Position numbers and translations under genes: made by a program. Below, in pieces: positions 9,023 to 17,461 of a stretch of 64,000 nt of DNA. The stretch is from Paenibacillus illinoisensis NBRC 15959 (GTDB lineage Bacteria > Bacillota > Bacilli > Paenibacillales > Paenibacillaceae), in NCBI RefSeq assembly GCF_004000925.1, contig NZ_BIME01000001.1:124001-188000 (forward strand), given 5' to 3'. The stretch's first letter is position 1. Every line of letters starts with the position of its first letter. The notes beneath the pieces are model-generated. The model saw only the letters and a list, made by a program, of their open reading frames with translations, searched no databases and was not told the DNA's origin.

Positions 9023-9262
9023 TCAAGACTGCTCAATGGAATCTTCGTCTTCGTCTTCATCCGCTCTATATTCCAATAGATCTCCTGGCTGACAATCCAG
9101 CGCTTTGCAGATTGCCTCTAACGTGGACAAACGTATCGCTTTTGCCTTCCCGTTCTTCAATATGGAAATATTGGCGATCGTGATTTCAACTCTCTCCGCA
9201 AGCTCGGTAACTGTCATTTTCCGCTTTGCCAACATCACATCAATATTGATTATAATGGCCAT
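9023..9262 (-). CDS. XRE family (Cro/cI-type) small regulator
   Basis: This 79-residue protein is almost entirely one helix-turn-helix domain (MTVTELAERVEITIANISIL, then STLEAICKALDCQPGDLLEY). It resembles the YozG-like group of Cro/cI regulators. It ends in an acidic tail, ADEDEDEDSIEQS. It sits 9 bases downstream of a DUF2975 membrane protein, a pairing seen repeatedly in Bacillota. The two are probably cotranscribed and act together, but the regulated process is unknown. Confidence 0.85.
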   Translation of the reverse strand: MAIIINIDVMLAKRKMTVTELAERVEITIANISILKNGKAKAIRLSTLEAICKALDCQPGDLLEYRADEDEDEDSIEQS

Positions 9263-9271
9263 GTCTTCACC

Positions 9272-9748
9272 TCAAACCACTAGGTCATTTTCGGATTTAA
9301 TATCAATGGCTTCCTGTAACAGTCTTTGCAGAACAGCGGAAAACACCGCAATGACCAACGAAGCAAAAATAGGAACCATCCCTACAATAATAAGCCCAGG
9401 GGCATCATCCTTATCTGCTACAAGAAAAACGAACGGCAGCATCACGAGATATAGACTACTGATTACAATAGCACAATATTTTATGATTTTTAAAGAACGG
9501 ACCGAAATTGAAGAGAAAGCCTCGTTCTTATCGATGTAGCTCAGGAGACGGAATGACTGGAACAGAGCAATGATAAACGGTATGACAGAGAGGTACATAA
9601 TGACCACAATAGGATATAGCGAACCGGCATAATTCGGATTCACCGGATGATTCGCTAACCAAGGTATGCCGAAGATGCATAAAGCTAGAATGGGAAGCCC
9701 AATAAGCAGTACAGCCATTTTTAGAATGATCGTTGAACCTCGTTTCAC
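9272..9748 (-). CDS. DUF2975 family membrane protein
   Basis: From GTG 9748 (GAGGTG about 6 bases upstream) this is 158 residues. An in-frame TTG at 9793 would extend it by 15 residues with no ribosome binding site. Four hydrophobic helices are visible, including MAVLLIGLPILALCIFGIPW, YPIVVIMYLSVIPFIIALF and IIKYCAIVISSLYLVMLPFV. A conserved cytoplasmic segment (FRLLSYIDKNEAFS) is typical of DUF2975. The family's function is unknown. It precedes and probably shares a transcript with the XRE regulator, suggesting a membrane partner or sensor for it. Confidence 0.8.
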   Translation of the reverse strand: MKRGSTIILKMAVLLIGLPILALCIFGIPWLANHPVNPNYAGSLYPIVVIMYLSVIPFIIALFQSFRLLSYIDKNEAFSSISVRSLKIIKYCAIVISSLYLVMLPFVFLVADKDDAPGLIIVGMVPIFASLVIAVFSAVLQRLLQEAIDIKSENDLVV

Positions 9749-9839
9749 AAAAAGCACCTCACTTGTTTTAATTGATTTGAATTTATCACACAATTTATCG
9801 TTTTACAATAAATAATTATTGATTTTTATTGTTTTATTA

Positions 9840-9866
9840 TTGTTAAGCAATCACTTGTGATATAAT
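9840..9866 (+). promoter_or_regulatory. Sigma-A promoter with extended -10 for WYL regulator
   Basis: A consensus TATAAT (9861-9866) is preceded by TG at 9858-9859 (extended -10), with TTGTTA at 9840-9845 and a 15 bp spacer. It lies about 50 bases upstream of the ATG at 9916. Confidence 0.55.
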
Positions 9867-9915
9867 AACGACCAACGATAATGAATAAAAATGGTGGACA
9901 AGGCGGTCCTTACTC

Positions 9916-10833
9916 ATGAAATTGGAACGATTAATCTCTATGATCTATAAGCTGCTGAACAACGAAGTTGTCTCTGCTTCCATGCTTGCCGAAGAGTTTC
10001 AGGTATCCCCAAGAACCATATATCGGGACATCGACGTGATCTGTGCCGCTGGCTTTCCTGTGGTTTCCTATCAGGGGATGAATGGCGGGTATGCCATGAT
10101 CGACGGATACAAAATGGACAAAAGCCTGCTCGGGTCGTACGATGTTCACTCTCTGATTACGGTTCTACGCAGCCTCTCCACTGTATTTGAGGATGAGCGT
10201 GCACAGGGCACGATTGAACGTCTGCAAACGGTCGGGTCTGATCAGCAAACCCCGACCTTGGCGGTTGACGTGGAAACTCACCGTACGGATCACTATGCAC
10301 TTCGCGAGCTGCGGTCGGGGATCACGAATCATATCGTTGTGCACTTCGATTACGTTAATAACCAGAATGAACGCACAACCCGTGAGTTGGAACCGGTGAC
10401 GCTTTATTTTAAATATCGAAATTGGTACGTATATGGTTTCTGTCGGACACGTCAGGATTACCGGGAATTTCGTCTATCCCGAATGATGAATCTCTCGCTG
10501 ACCCAAGAATCATTCCTACCGCACAATGAGGTGCCAAGAGAGACTTCTTTGCAAAATGAGGAATGGCAAAATCAAATAAGTGACGTTGTCTTTCGGGTTG
10601 CTCCTGAGGCATTAGCGGAAGCGCTGGACCATTTCCATCAGGCAGAGAAGCAATTTAATGAGGACGGAAGCATGACCATGCGAATTTCCGTTTACCAACC
10701 CCTTCAGGCAAGGTGGCTTCGATCATTTCTGCTGAGTTTGGGCAGTGGAGTCGAAGTGATGAAGCCTCGAGAACTTCGAGGGATTCTGAAAGAACAGCTC
10801 CAACAAGCAATCCTACTATACGAAGAAGTATGA
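9916..10833 (+). CDS. YafY-type HTH/WYL domain regulator
   Basis: This 305-residue protein has an N-terminal HTH_11 winged helix (SASMLAEEFQVSPRTIYRDI). A linker with the conserved GMNGGYAM motif leads to a WYL domain (ELEPVTLYFKYRNWYVYGFC and YREFRLSRM). WYL proteins sense small ligands or nucleic acids and often control stress or neighbouring genes. It is the first gene of a rightward cluster with a DinB-like protein, but its own terminator hairpin overlaps the stop codon, so coexpression is limited. Its target is unknown. Confidence 0.88.
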   Translation: MKLERLISMIYKLLNNEVVSASMLAEEFQVSPRTIYRDIDVICAAGFPVVSYQGMNGGYAMIDGYKMDKSLLGSYDVHSLITVLRSLSTVFEDERAQGTIERLQTVGSDQQTPTLAVDVETHRTDHYALRELRSGITNHIVVHFDYVNNQNERTTRELEPVTLYFKYRNWYVYGFCRTRQDYREFRLSRMMNLSLTQESFLPHNEVPRETSLQNEEWQNQISDVVFRVAPEALAEALDHFHQAEKQFNEDGSMTMRISVYQPLQARWLRSFLLSLGSGVEVMKPRELRGILKEQLQQAILLYEEV

Positions 10834-10859
10834 CACTCTGTTGTCATACTTCTTTTTTT
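10825..10859 (+). terminator. Terminator overlapping the WYL gene stop codon
   Basis: GAAGTATGACA (10825-10835) pairs with TGTCATACTTC (10842-10852) followed by seven Ts. The TGA stop (10831-10833) lies inside the left arm. Confidence 0.85.
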
Positions 10860-10916
10860 ATAATCACTACAGATTCAAAAACAAAAATCATTGTATTACA
10901 AAAGGAGACCTTTCAA

Positions 10917-11432
10917 ATGACGAATTATCCAGTGGAGATGCTGAATTACCACACGTGGGCCAACCAAACCATCCTGGGCAGAATCAAGGAATTGCCCTCT
11001 TCTGTACTAAGTCAAGAATTGAACAGCTCCTTCCCCACCCTCGCCCATGCCCTAAGCCATATCTACGCAGTCGATCAGATGTGGTATCTCGTTTTATCAG
11101 GTATGGAAATGCGTGAAGCGCTGCAAGAGTGCATGCCATTAAATGAAAAAACATTCCTTACCGTCGAAGAGTACATGGACACTTATGCGGAATTGGCAGA
11201 ACGATACCATGAATGGATACAGCGTCAAACCGATTTGGAGCAAACCATCACACTTGATAATCCATACGCCGGCATATGCGAAACAACATTGTCCAACATG
11301 CTGCTTCATGTGGTGAATCACGGTACTTACCACAGGGGCAATGTATCTACCATGCTGCGTCAATTGGGGCATGCGTCCACCATGAACGACTATTGTCTGT
11401 ATTGGTATCAGCAACCCGTGCAGTCCAATTAA
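10917..11432 (+). CDS. DinB family protein
   Basis: From ATG 10917 (AAAGGAGA about 7 bases upstream) this is 171 residues; upstream in-frame starts fall inside the preceding gene and terminator. It has the DinB/YfiT-like four-helix bundle pattern: LNYHTWANQTILGRI, ALSHIYAVDQMWYLVLSGM and a C-terminal HVVNHGTYHRGN. The histidines of LSHIYAVD and NHGTYH form the usual metal site. The family includes metal-dependent transferases and thiol-linked enzymes; the actual reaction here is unknown. It is followed after 43 bases by a YdeI-like gene and may share its transcript. Confidence 0.82.
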   Translation: MTNYPVEMLNYHTWANQTILGRIKELPSSVLSQELNSSFPTLAHALSHIYAVDQMWYLVLSGMEMREALQECMPLNEKTFLTVEEYMDTYAELAERYHEWIQRQTDLEQTITLDNPYAGICETTLSNMLLHVVNHGTYHRGNVSTMLRQLGHASTMNDYCLYWYQQPVQSN

Positions 11433-11475
11433 ATGAACAACGAATCAGGCTAGTAAGGATTGGAGCAGTCGAACA

Positions 11476-12045
11476 ATGGAAATTCAGAATTTACTCTCTG
11501 TAAACTCAAGAGAAGACTTAAGATCATGGTTACAGACCCATTGCAGGACTGAAACTTCCTGCTGGGTTATTGTAAGCATGACTCCAAAGCCGGATACGCT
11601 ATTTTATTTGGACGTCGTGGAAGAATCCCTTTGCCTTGGTTTGATTGATGGGCTGAAGAAGAAAATTTCTGACACAGCGCTAGCACAGAGACTGTCACCC
11701 CGAAGCCATAACAGTTCCTGGACAGAATTGAACAAAGAACGGGTAAGACGTCTTGAAAAATTGGGATTCATGAGGGATGAAGGAAGACGGGTGCTGCCGA
11801 ACATGGAGATTGATTCTTTTCGCATTGCTGAGGATGTTGAGATCAGGCTCAAAGAGGATACACAGACTTATGAGAATTTCATGGCTTTTCCCGCTTTATA
11901 TACAAGAGTACGGATCGACACGATCCAGAGCGTTAAGAATCAACCTGCAACGTTTGATCACAGATTGGATAAATTCATTACACACACAAGAAATAACAAA
12001 ATGTACGGACAATGGCATGACGGTGGGCGCCTTCTGAATTATTGA
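11476..12045 (+). CDS. YdeI/OmdA-type (bacteriocin-protection-like) protein
   Basis: This 189-residue protein carries features of the YdeI/OmpD-associated family: an N-terminal SREDLRSWLQTHCRTETSCW segment, EESLCLGLIDGLKKK, the conserved RLSPRSHNSSWTELNKERV, and the C-terminal FITHTRNNKMYG. The family has been linked to bacteriocin or antimicrobial-peptide tolerance in some species, but its biochemistry is unclear. The ATG at 11476 follows GGATTGGAGCAG, a weak ribosome binding site. It lies 43 bases after the DinB-like gene. Confidence 0.75.
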   Translation: MEIQNLLSVNSREDLRSWLQTHCRTETSCWVIVSMTPKPDTLFYLDVVEESLCLGLIDGLKKKISDTALAQRLSPRSHNSSWTELNKERVRRLEKLGFMRDEGRRVLPNMEIDSFRIAEDVEIRLKEDTQTYENFMAFPALYTRVRIDTIQSVKNQPATFDHRLDKFITHTRNNKMYGQWHDGGRLLNY

Positions 12046-12136
12046 ATATATTCACCCGCCTACCCTATCGAAGTGATGTGGGACAGTCACCATTTTGCCT
12101 CTGGACGATATCCTATAGGTAAAAGGAGGACTGTTC

Positions 12137-12886
12137 ATGTCGCTTTTGTATCAACATTCTGAACTGGAGAACAACGATGCTCCTCTGGAAGAATGGAAAA
12201 AGGATGCCTACCGCTTGTTTGCCTCCAAAATGAGTGATCGGGAAGCACGTTTCCCTTGTATTCCGGCGACGCAGGCTTTCGCCATGGGTCATCTTCGGTA
12301 TGGCTTTGTTTCTGGCTCAGATCACCAGCCCACCGATCGTAAACTCGCGGAGATCATTTCGGAATACGGCCGGGCCTCGCGTTCTTTTGGTGAATATTCT
12401 TCATTGATTGTCTTTCTTGAATTGAGGGATACAACAAGAACGGTTTTGGAGTATGAAACGTTTTTTTGGGGACTGTTAAGCCAGGTTAGTGATTTGGATG
12501 TAAAGCCATGGCCGGAAGATATACCGGAGAACCCGGAGAATCCCTTATGGGAGTTTTGTTATGACGATGAACGTTATTTCGTTTATTGCGGAACACCTGC
12601 TCACACGTTCAGGCAGAGCCGAAGTTTCCCATATTTTATGCTCGCTATGACACCTCGCTGGGTTCTTGACCAGTGGAATGCTCATCCCAAGAAAGCTGCT
12701 GCCATCGGGCCCAAGATTCGTGAACGACTTGCCGAATACGATGCTGTACCCGCTCATCCTGAATTAAAACAATATGGATCGCATGGGAATCTCGAATATA
12801 AGCAGTACTTTCTTAGAGATGATGATACCTCCCCTTCTCGTTGTCCTTTTCTTCGTGCTCTCCAAGCGGAAAAGATTCAGGAATAG
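12137..12886 (+). CDS. YqcI/YcgG family protein
   Basis: This 249-residue soluble protein matches the YqcI/YcgG family. Recognisable segments are FPCIPATQAFAMGHLRYGFV near the N-terminus, SSLIVFLE, FVYCGTPAHTFRQSRSFPYF in the middle, and NLEYKQYFLRDDDTSPSRCP near the end. The family's function is unknown. The ATG has AAAGGAGGA about 7 bases upstream. It stands alone between a YdeI-like gene and a LysE exporter. Confidence 0.82.
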   Translation: MSLLYQHSELENNDAPLEEWKKDAYRLFASKMSDREARFPCIPATQAFAMGHLRYGFVSGSDHQPTDRKLAEIISEYGRASRSFGEYSSLIVFLELRDTTRTVLEYETFFWGLLSQVSDLDVKPWPEDIPENPENPLWEFCYDDERYFVYCGTPAHTFRQSRSFPYFMLAMTPRWVLDQWNAHPKKAAAIGPKIRERLAEYDAVPAHPELKQYGSHGNLEYKQYFLRDDDTSPSRCPFLRALQAEKIQE

Positions 12887-12986
12887 AAGTTTACCCTTCC
12901 TTGTCCTAAAAGAGGCCTCCTTCGAATAAGCTGTACTCTGCAGATATTAGGAGGAGCGTCTCATTAACCGGATTCAGGAAAGGGAA

Positions 12987-13634
12987 ATGATTATGGACAT
13001 GGAACTGTATATCAAATATGTTCTGATTGGACTAGCTATCGCCATGCCAGTCGGAGCAATCACCGTAGAGATGACCAAACAGGGCTTGAAGAATGGCTTC
13101 ATTCACGGCTGGGCTGTTGGTTTGGGTGGAATGACCCTTGATACCGCATTGATCCTTGCAATGTATTTTGGATTCGCCTCCATCCTTTCGCTGCCTTATG
13201 TCCAGATTCCTCTCTGGCTTGTTGGAGCCGGTTTTCTTGCCTATCTCGGCTATGATTCAATTCGAAATGCAGACCAGGATATCACACCAGCCGACGAGAA
13301 GGTGAAGAAATCGTTTTGGAAAACGTACCGTAACGGCCTGCTTGTAGCCATTTCCCCAGGTAATCTGATCTTTTGGGTTTCCGTATTCGGAGCCGTGCTG
13401 TCTGATTCCTATCGTTCAGCCGGGAAGGAAAGCTTCTCTATTGCGGCTTGTGGTGTGCTGTGCGGTATTCTGATCCATGACCTGGGTCTGGTCTCTCTGG
13501 TTTCTATCACACGCAAAGTGATGAGCCGGAGAATGATCCATTGGGTTTCTATTGCAGCAGGCATACTTCTGCTCGGGTTTTCGTTTTACTTTTTGTATGA
13601 GTTCGTACTTTCTCTCTGGACATATATTCAGTGA
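12987..13634 (+). CDS. LysE family amino-acid or metabolite exporter
   Basis: This 215-residue membrane protein shows the LysE/RhtB pattern. An N-terminal helix carries AMPVGAITVEMTKQGLKNGF, the glycine-rich GWAVGLGGMTLDT follows, and later comes the conserved NGLLVAISPGNLIFWVSVFG. Six hydrophobic helices are visible. The family exports amino acids or similar small molecules using the proton gradient. AGGAAAGGG precedes three closely spaced in-frame ATGs (12987, 12993, 12999), so the exact start is uncertain by four residues. A terminator follows. The substrate is unknown. Confidence 0.85.
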   Translation: MIMDMELYIKYVLIGLAIAMPVGAITVEMTKQGLKNGFIHGWAVGLGGMTLDTALILAMYFGFASILSLPYVQIPLWLVGAGFLAYLGYDSIRNADQDITPADEKVKKSFWKTYRNGLLVAISPGNLIFWVSVFGAVLSDSYRSAGKESFSIAACGVLCGILIHDLGLVSLVSITRKVMSRRMIHWVSIAAGILLLGFSFYFLYEFVLSLWTYIQ

Positions 13635-13687
13635 TTGACTTAGCTGGTTGGACAACCCTCAAAATCTTAAAGCAGTCCGAGATAGAT

Positions 13688-13718
13688 AAGGAGCCCGTTT
13701 TTAGGGTTCCTTTTTTTG
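13688..13718 (+). terminator. Terminator of LysE-type gene
   Basis: AAGGAGCCC (13688-13696) pairs, with one G-T, with GGGTTCCTT starting at 13704, followed by a T run. The 234 bases from here to 13953 hold no ORF and no promoter I can defend. Confidence 0.8.
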
Positions 13719-13952
13719 TTGTGTCTTCATAGACATGTGCTTCCTGATGGCGCTATATCGCTGTTTACACGAAAAAAAGCAAGTAATGAACACCGGCGCA
13801 ACGGATGACTACACGCTGTAACATCGCGCTATTCCGCACGCTAAGGACCATCTCCACAATCAAGGACTATCGACGGTAATTTCATCCCGCCACTATGATA
13901 CAGCTATGGTTGCATCCCCATATGAGACTCTTGAGGAAAGGAATGAAGTCAG

Positions 13953-14906
13953 ATGCAAAGAAATACAAAAGCTACCACACTCATGTTCCCCGCCTCCAGA
14001 GCACCAACGCTGTTAGGCAGAATGGTAAGAAACCGATGGTTGTACTTCATGCTTCTGCCAGGCCTGCTGTACTTTCTTATATTTAAGTACTGGCCCATGT
14101 ATGGAATACTCATCGCCTTCAAGGATTACCAGCCATTCCTTGGCTTCTGGGATAGTCCTTTTGTAGGGCTCAAACATTTTGAACGTTTATTTAACGATCC
14201 TAACTTTATCGTTCTTTTCCGGAATACGCTCATGCTTGCCATGCTCAACATTCTGTTTTTCTTCCCCTTACCCATTGTTATTGCACTTATGTTAAATGAA
14301 CTTCGCCACCACTTGTTTAAGCGAACTATTCAGACACTGGTGTATATTCCGCATTTTATGTCATGGGTAGTTGTCGTGGGGATTGCTTATATTTTCTTAA
14401 CGACAGAAGGTGGTATCGTCAACGATCTTCTGGTGTACTTTGGCTGGGATAAGATTAATTTCCTGGCGAGCAATGAGTGGTTTCGAACCATCGTTACTGC
14501 TGAGGTGATCTGGAAGGAAACGGGCTGGGGAACGATCATTTTCCTTGCCGCGCTGTCAGGGGTCGATCCACAGTTGTATGAAGCAGCGCGGATGGATGGA
14601 GCGAACAGACTTCGCCAGCTCTGGCATATTACGCTGCCTGCCATTCGCAGCACCATCATCATTCTGTTGATTCTTCGTCTGGGGAACTTCCTAGATACTG
14701 GTTTCGAACAGATCTTCCTGATGCTCAACGCCATGAACCGTGAAGTAGGGGAAGTATTTGATACTTACGTATACTCCGTAGGGATTAGCCAAGGGCAATA
14801 CAGCTTCAGTACCGCAGTTGGTTTGTTCAAGTCTTTGATTGGTTTGGTGCTCGTAGTTGTAGCCAATCATCTGGCCAAGAGGTTTGGTGAAGAAGGAATT
14901 TACTAA
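13953..14906 (+). CDS. Sugar ABC transporter permease, LplB type (importer 1)
   Basis: This 317-residue integral membrane protein starts with the LplB-type signature LLPGLLYFLIFKYWPMYGIL and has about six membrane helices. The EAA loop, EAARMDGANRLRQLWHITLP, near residue 210 docks the ATPase. LplB/YtcP permeases import oligosaccharides. The gene is first in a three-gene operon with a second permease and a binding lipoprotein. No ATP-binding gene is present; relatives use a shared MsmX-type ATPase encoded elsewhere. The ATG at 13953 has AGGAAAGGA about 10 bases upstream. Confidence 0.9.
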   Translation: MQRNTKATTLMFPASRAPTLLGRMVRNRWLYFMLLPGLLYFLIFKYWPMYGILIAFKDYQPFLGFWDSPFVGLKHFERLFNDPNFIVLFRNTLMLAMLNILFFFPLPIVIALMLNELRHHLFKRTIQTLVYIPHFMSWVVVVGIAYIFLTTEGGIVNDLLVYFGWDKINFLASNEWFRTIVTAEVIWKETGWGTIIFLAALSGVDPQLYEAARMDGANRLRQLWHITLPAIRSTIIILLILRLGNFLDTGFEQIFLMLNAMNREVGEVFDTYVYSVGISQGQYSFSTAVGLFKSLIGLVLVVVANHLAKRFGEEGIY

Positions 14907-14925
14907 GGAAGGAGCTCATCAAGGA

Positions 14926-15807
14926 ATGCCTATCAAACCTAGCGTGGGAAGTCGAGTTTTCGATGTACTGAACATACTGCTGTTGACTGTATTTGCTCTG
15001 CTTACGGTACTACCCTTCATATATGTTATTGCTGGCTCCTTCGCCACCCAGAAGGAATTATTACTACGTGGGTTCATTTTGTTTCCAACAGAGTTTACAC
15101 TGGATGCATACAGGTACATCTTTTCAACCCCCACACTTGTCAAAAGCTTGCTTGTTACCATCTACATTACCGTGTTCGGCACGCTGATCAACATATTTTT
15201 GACCTGTTTAATGGCCTATCCATTGGCTCGAAGAGACATGGACTTCCGCAAACCGATTCTCATGCTGATCGTTTTTACGATGTTATTTAGTGGTGGCATG
15301 ATTCCAACGTTTCTCGTGGTCAAACAGTTAGGTATGATTAATACGTACTGGTCCTTGCTTATACCTGGAGCCATTAGCGCTTTTAACTTAATCATTATCC
15401 GGAACTTCTTTCAGCAGCTTCCCGAGAGCTTGGAAGAGTCAGCCAAGATCGATGGATGCAATGATTTAAGCGTATTTTTTCGCATCGTTCTGCCTCTTTC
15501 CATGCCGGCAATCGCTACTTTCTCCCTGTTTTATGCAGTAGGCCATTGGAATACTTACTTTAGTGCTGTGCTTTATATTAACGATAACAGCAAATGGCCA
15601 ATTCAAGTGCTATTACGGCAGTTCGTTATTTTGGCTTCTGGCGGAATCGGGGACTCCACGGCCATGGAATCAGACTATGTTTCCCCACCGGAGCAATCTA
15701 TCAAGATGGCTGTCATTGTTGTATCCACTCTACCGATCCTGCTCGTGTATCCATTTTTGCAAAAGCATTTCGCCAAAGGCGTATTACTTGGTTCTGTAAA
15801 AGGCTGA
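14926..15807 (+). CDS. Sugar ABC transporter permease, YtcP type (importer 1)
   Basis: The start chosen is ATG 14926, with AAGGAAGGAG about 11 bases upstream, giving 293 residues; an in-frame TTG at 14884 would overlap the previous gene. The protein has the YtcP/CUT1 features LTVLPFIYVIAGSFA, a central TMLFSGGMIPTFLVVKQLG and the EAA loop ESAKIDGCNDLSVFFRIVLP, and ends in the typical GVLLGSVKG. It forms the channel with the upstream LplB-type partner. Spacing is 19 bases upstream and 42 bases to the binding-protein gene. Confidence 0.9.
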   Translation: MPIKPSVGSRVFDVLNILLLTVFALLTVLPFIYVIAGSFATQKELLLRGFILFPTEFTLDAYRYIFSTPTLVKSLLVTIYITVFGTLINIFLTCLMAYPLARRDMDFRKPILMLIVFTMLFSGGMIPTFLVVKQLGMINTYWSLLIPGAISAFNLIIIRNFFQQLPESLEESAKIDGCNDLSVFFRIVLPLSMPAIATFSLFYAVGHWNTYFSAVLYINDNSKWPIQVLLRQFVILASGGIGDSTAMESDYVSPPEQSIKMAVIVVSTLPILLVYPFLQKHFAKGVLLGSVKG

Positions 15808-15849
15808 TCGTAACTTAAATCATGAAATCACGATTAGGGGGATTTTAAT

Positions 15850-17361
15850 ATGAAGAAACCATATCGGAAGTCGTTGATTAGCACTGGAGCTCTTATCGCT
15901 TCATTAAGCTTAATGATTACAGCATGTGCCAGTAACAATTCCAACGAGGCCCAGGGGACAGGTACGGGCGGTACACAAGGTACTCTCTCCTTGAGCATGA
16001 TGCTGCCAACGTACAGTGCGGAACAGATGAATGCGAACAGCTCCATTTTGGCTCTGCTTGAGGAGAAAACGAACACGGATCTAACCGTGTCCTGGGTCCC
16101 CTCCTCATCCTACACGGATAAATTAAGCGCTACCGTTGCCTCGGGCGAGCTGCCCAAAACGTTCGTTGCTTTGGAGCCAAAAGCTTCTTTTATCATCAAT
16201 GCTGCCCGGTCAGGCATGTTCTGGGAATTGGGACCGTATCTCGACAGTTATCCAAACCTGAGCAAGATGTCTGATGTTGTGTTAAGCAACTCATCCATTG
16301 ACAACAAAATCTATGGCCTGTATCGCGAACGGGATATTGCCCGTTTCGGTCTGATGATTCGACAGGACTGGCTGAACAATCTGGGTTTGGAGGCTCCGAA
16401 AAATGTGGATGAACTTTATGACGTATTGAAAGCGTTTGCCTCAAAGGATCCGGATCAAAATGGCAGACAGGATACCGTCGGTCTTGCGGTAGGCATGCAG
16501 GGAAATAATATCGCTGGATTCAAAGACATCTTGGTCTATCTGGGAGGCCCAAATGAATGGGAACTGAAAGACGGACAGTTAATCCCGGCTCACATGACCA
16601 GCGCTTATATGGATACCTTGAAGTTTTACAAGAAACTATATGATGAGAAGCTTATCAATCAGGATTTTGCGCTCGTTCAGGACGGTCGATCGGTGATGTA
16701 CAAAGGTAAGGCAGGATTGTGGATTGACAACATGGTGGATGGAAAGAACATTGAAGAGAATGTCAAGAAGGTCGCCCCCGATGCCAAAATCAATCTGATT
16801 AACCGCATCTCTGGCCCGAACGGAAATGCCACGCGAGCAGGCACAGGTTATTTGGGAATGTACATGATTCCGAAAACAAGTGTCAAAACGGAAGATGAAT
16901 TGAAGCAAATTCTTGCTTATTTCGATAAGGTATCGGAGAAGGACATGCAAAACCTTTTAAAATATGGCGTTGAAGGCAAGCAGTACTCGGTTGAAAATGG
17001 AGAATACAAACAAAACCCGGATCCCAAGTTGCGGTCAGAAATGACGGATAGCAACCAGTTTATGATATTGCAGGATCAGGTGGAGAACTTCGGTACCGAA
17101 TTGGAGAAGCTCAGCACAGAATTGTTCAAAGACAACGCCACTTTTGCTATTCAAAATCCTGCCTCTCCTTATATCTCTAATACTGCCATTGAGCTCGGCA
17201 ATGAACTCAATAAAATCATACAGGATGCCACAGTCAAGTACATTATGGGTACCGCCAGCGAAGAGGATTGGAATCAGGCGGTGGATAAGTGGCTGCAAGG
17301 TGGCGGAAGCAAAATTATTGAAGAGATTAATGCAGATTACGCCAAATCTGCCACTAAGTAA
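15850..17361 (+). CDS. Sugar-binding lipoprotein of importer 1
   Basis: This 503-residue protein has a lipoprotein signal peptide ending in LMITAC, the cysteine being the lipid anchor. The mature part matches family 1 extracellular solute-binding proteins, with an EF-hand-like DPDQNGRQDTVGLA loop found in LplA/YtcQ-type receptors. It should sit on the outer face of the membrane and deliver an oligosaccharide to the two permeases encoded just upstream. The ligand is unknown. A terminator follows the stop, and the next gene is a convergent regulator. Confidence 0.9.
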   Translation: MKKPYRKSLISTGALIASLSLMITACASNNSNEAQGTGTGGTQGTLSLSMMLPTYSAEQMNANSSILALLEEKTNTDLTVSWVPSSSYTDKLSATVASGELPKTFVALEPKASFIINAARSGMFWELGPYLDSYPNLSKMSDVVLSNSSIDNKIYGLYRERDIARFGLMIRQDWLNNLGLEAPKNVDELYDVLKAFASKDPDQNGRQDTVGLAVGMQGNNIAGFKDILVYLGGPNEWELKDGQLIPAHMTSAYMDTLKFYKKLYDEKLINQDFALVQDGRSVMYKGKAGLWIDNMVDGKNIEENVKKVAPDAKINLINRISGPNGNATRAGTGYLGMYMIPKTSVKTEDELKQILAYFDKVSEKDMQNLLKYGVEGKQYSVENGEYKQNPDPKLRSEMTDSNQFMILQDQVENFGTELEKLSTELFKDNATFAIQNPASPYISNTAIELGNELNKIIQDATVKYIMGTASEEDWNQAVDKWLQGGGSKIIEEINADYAKSATK

Positions 17362-17391
17362 TATCGGGTATCATCTCGTAAATTCGCAAAT

Positions 17392-17438
17392 AGCCCCTAG
17401 GCCGCTGAATTTTATCTCACGACCTAGGAGCTTTTTTT
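17392..17438 (+). terminator. Terminator of importer 1 operon
   Basis: AGCCCCTAGG (17392-17401) pairs with CCTAGGAGCT (17423-17432) with one mismatch, followed by seven Ts. Confidence 0.75.
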
Positions 17439-17461
17439 GTCTAAGAGAAGTTGGCAGCACG

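Noticed and set aside
10713..10916. Upstream extension of the DinB-like gene
   Set aside because: It would overlap the WYL gene and its terminator; ATG 10917 has a clear ribosome binding site.
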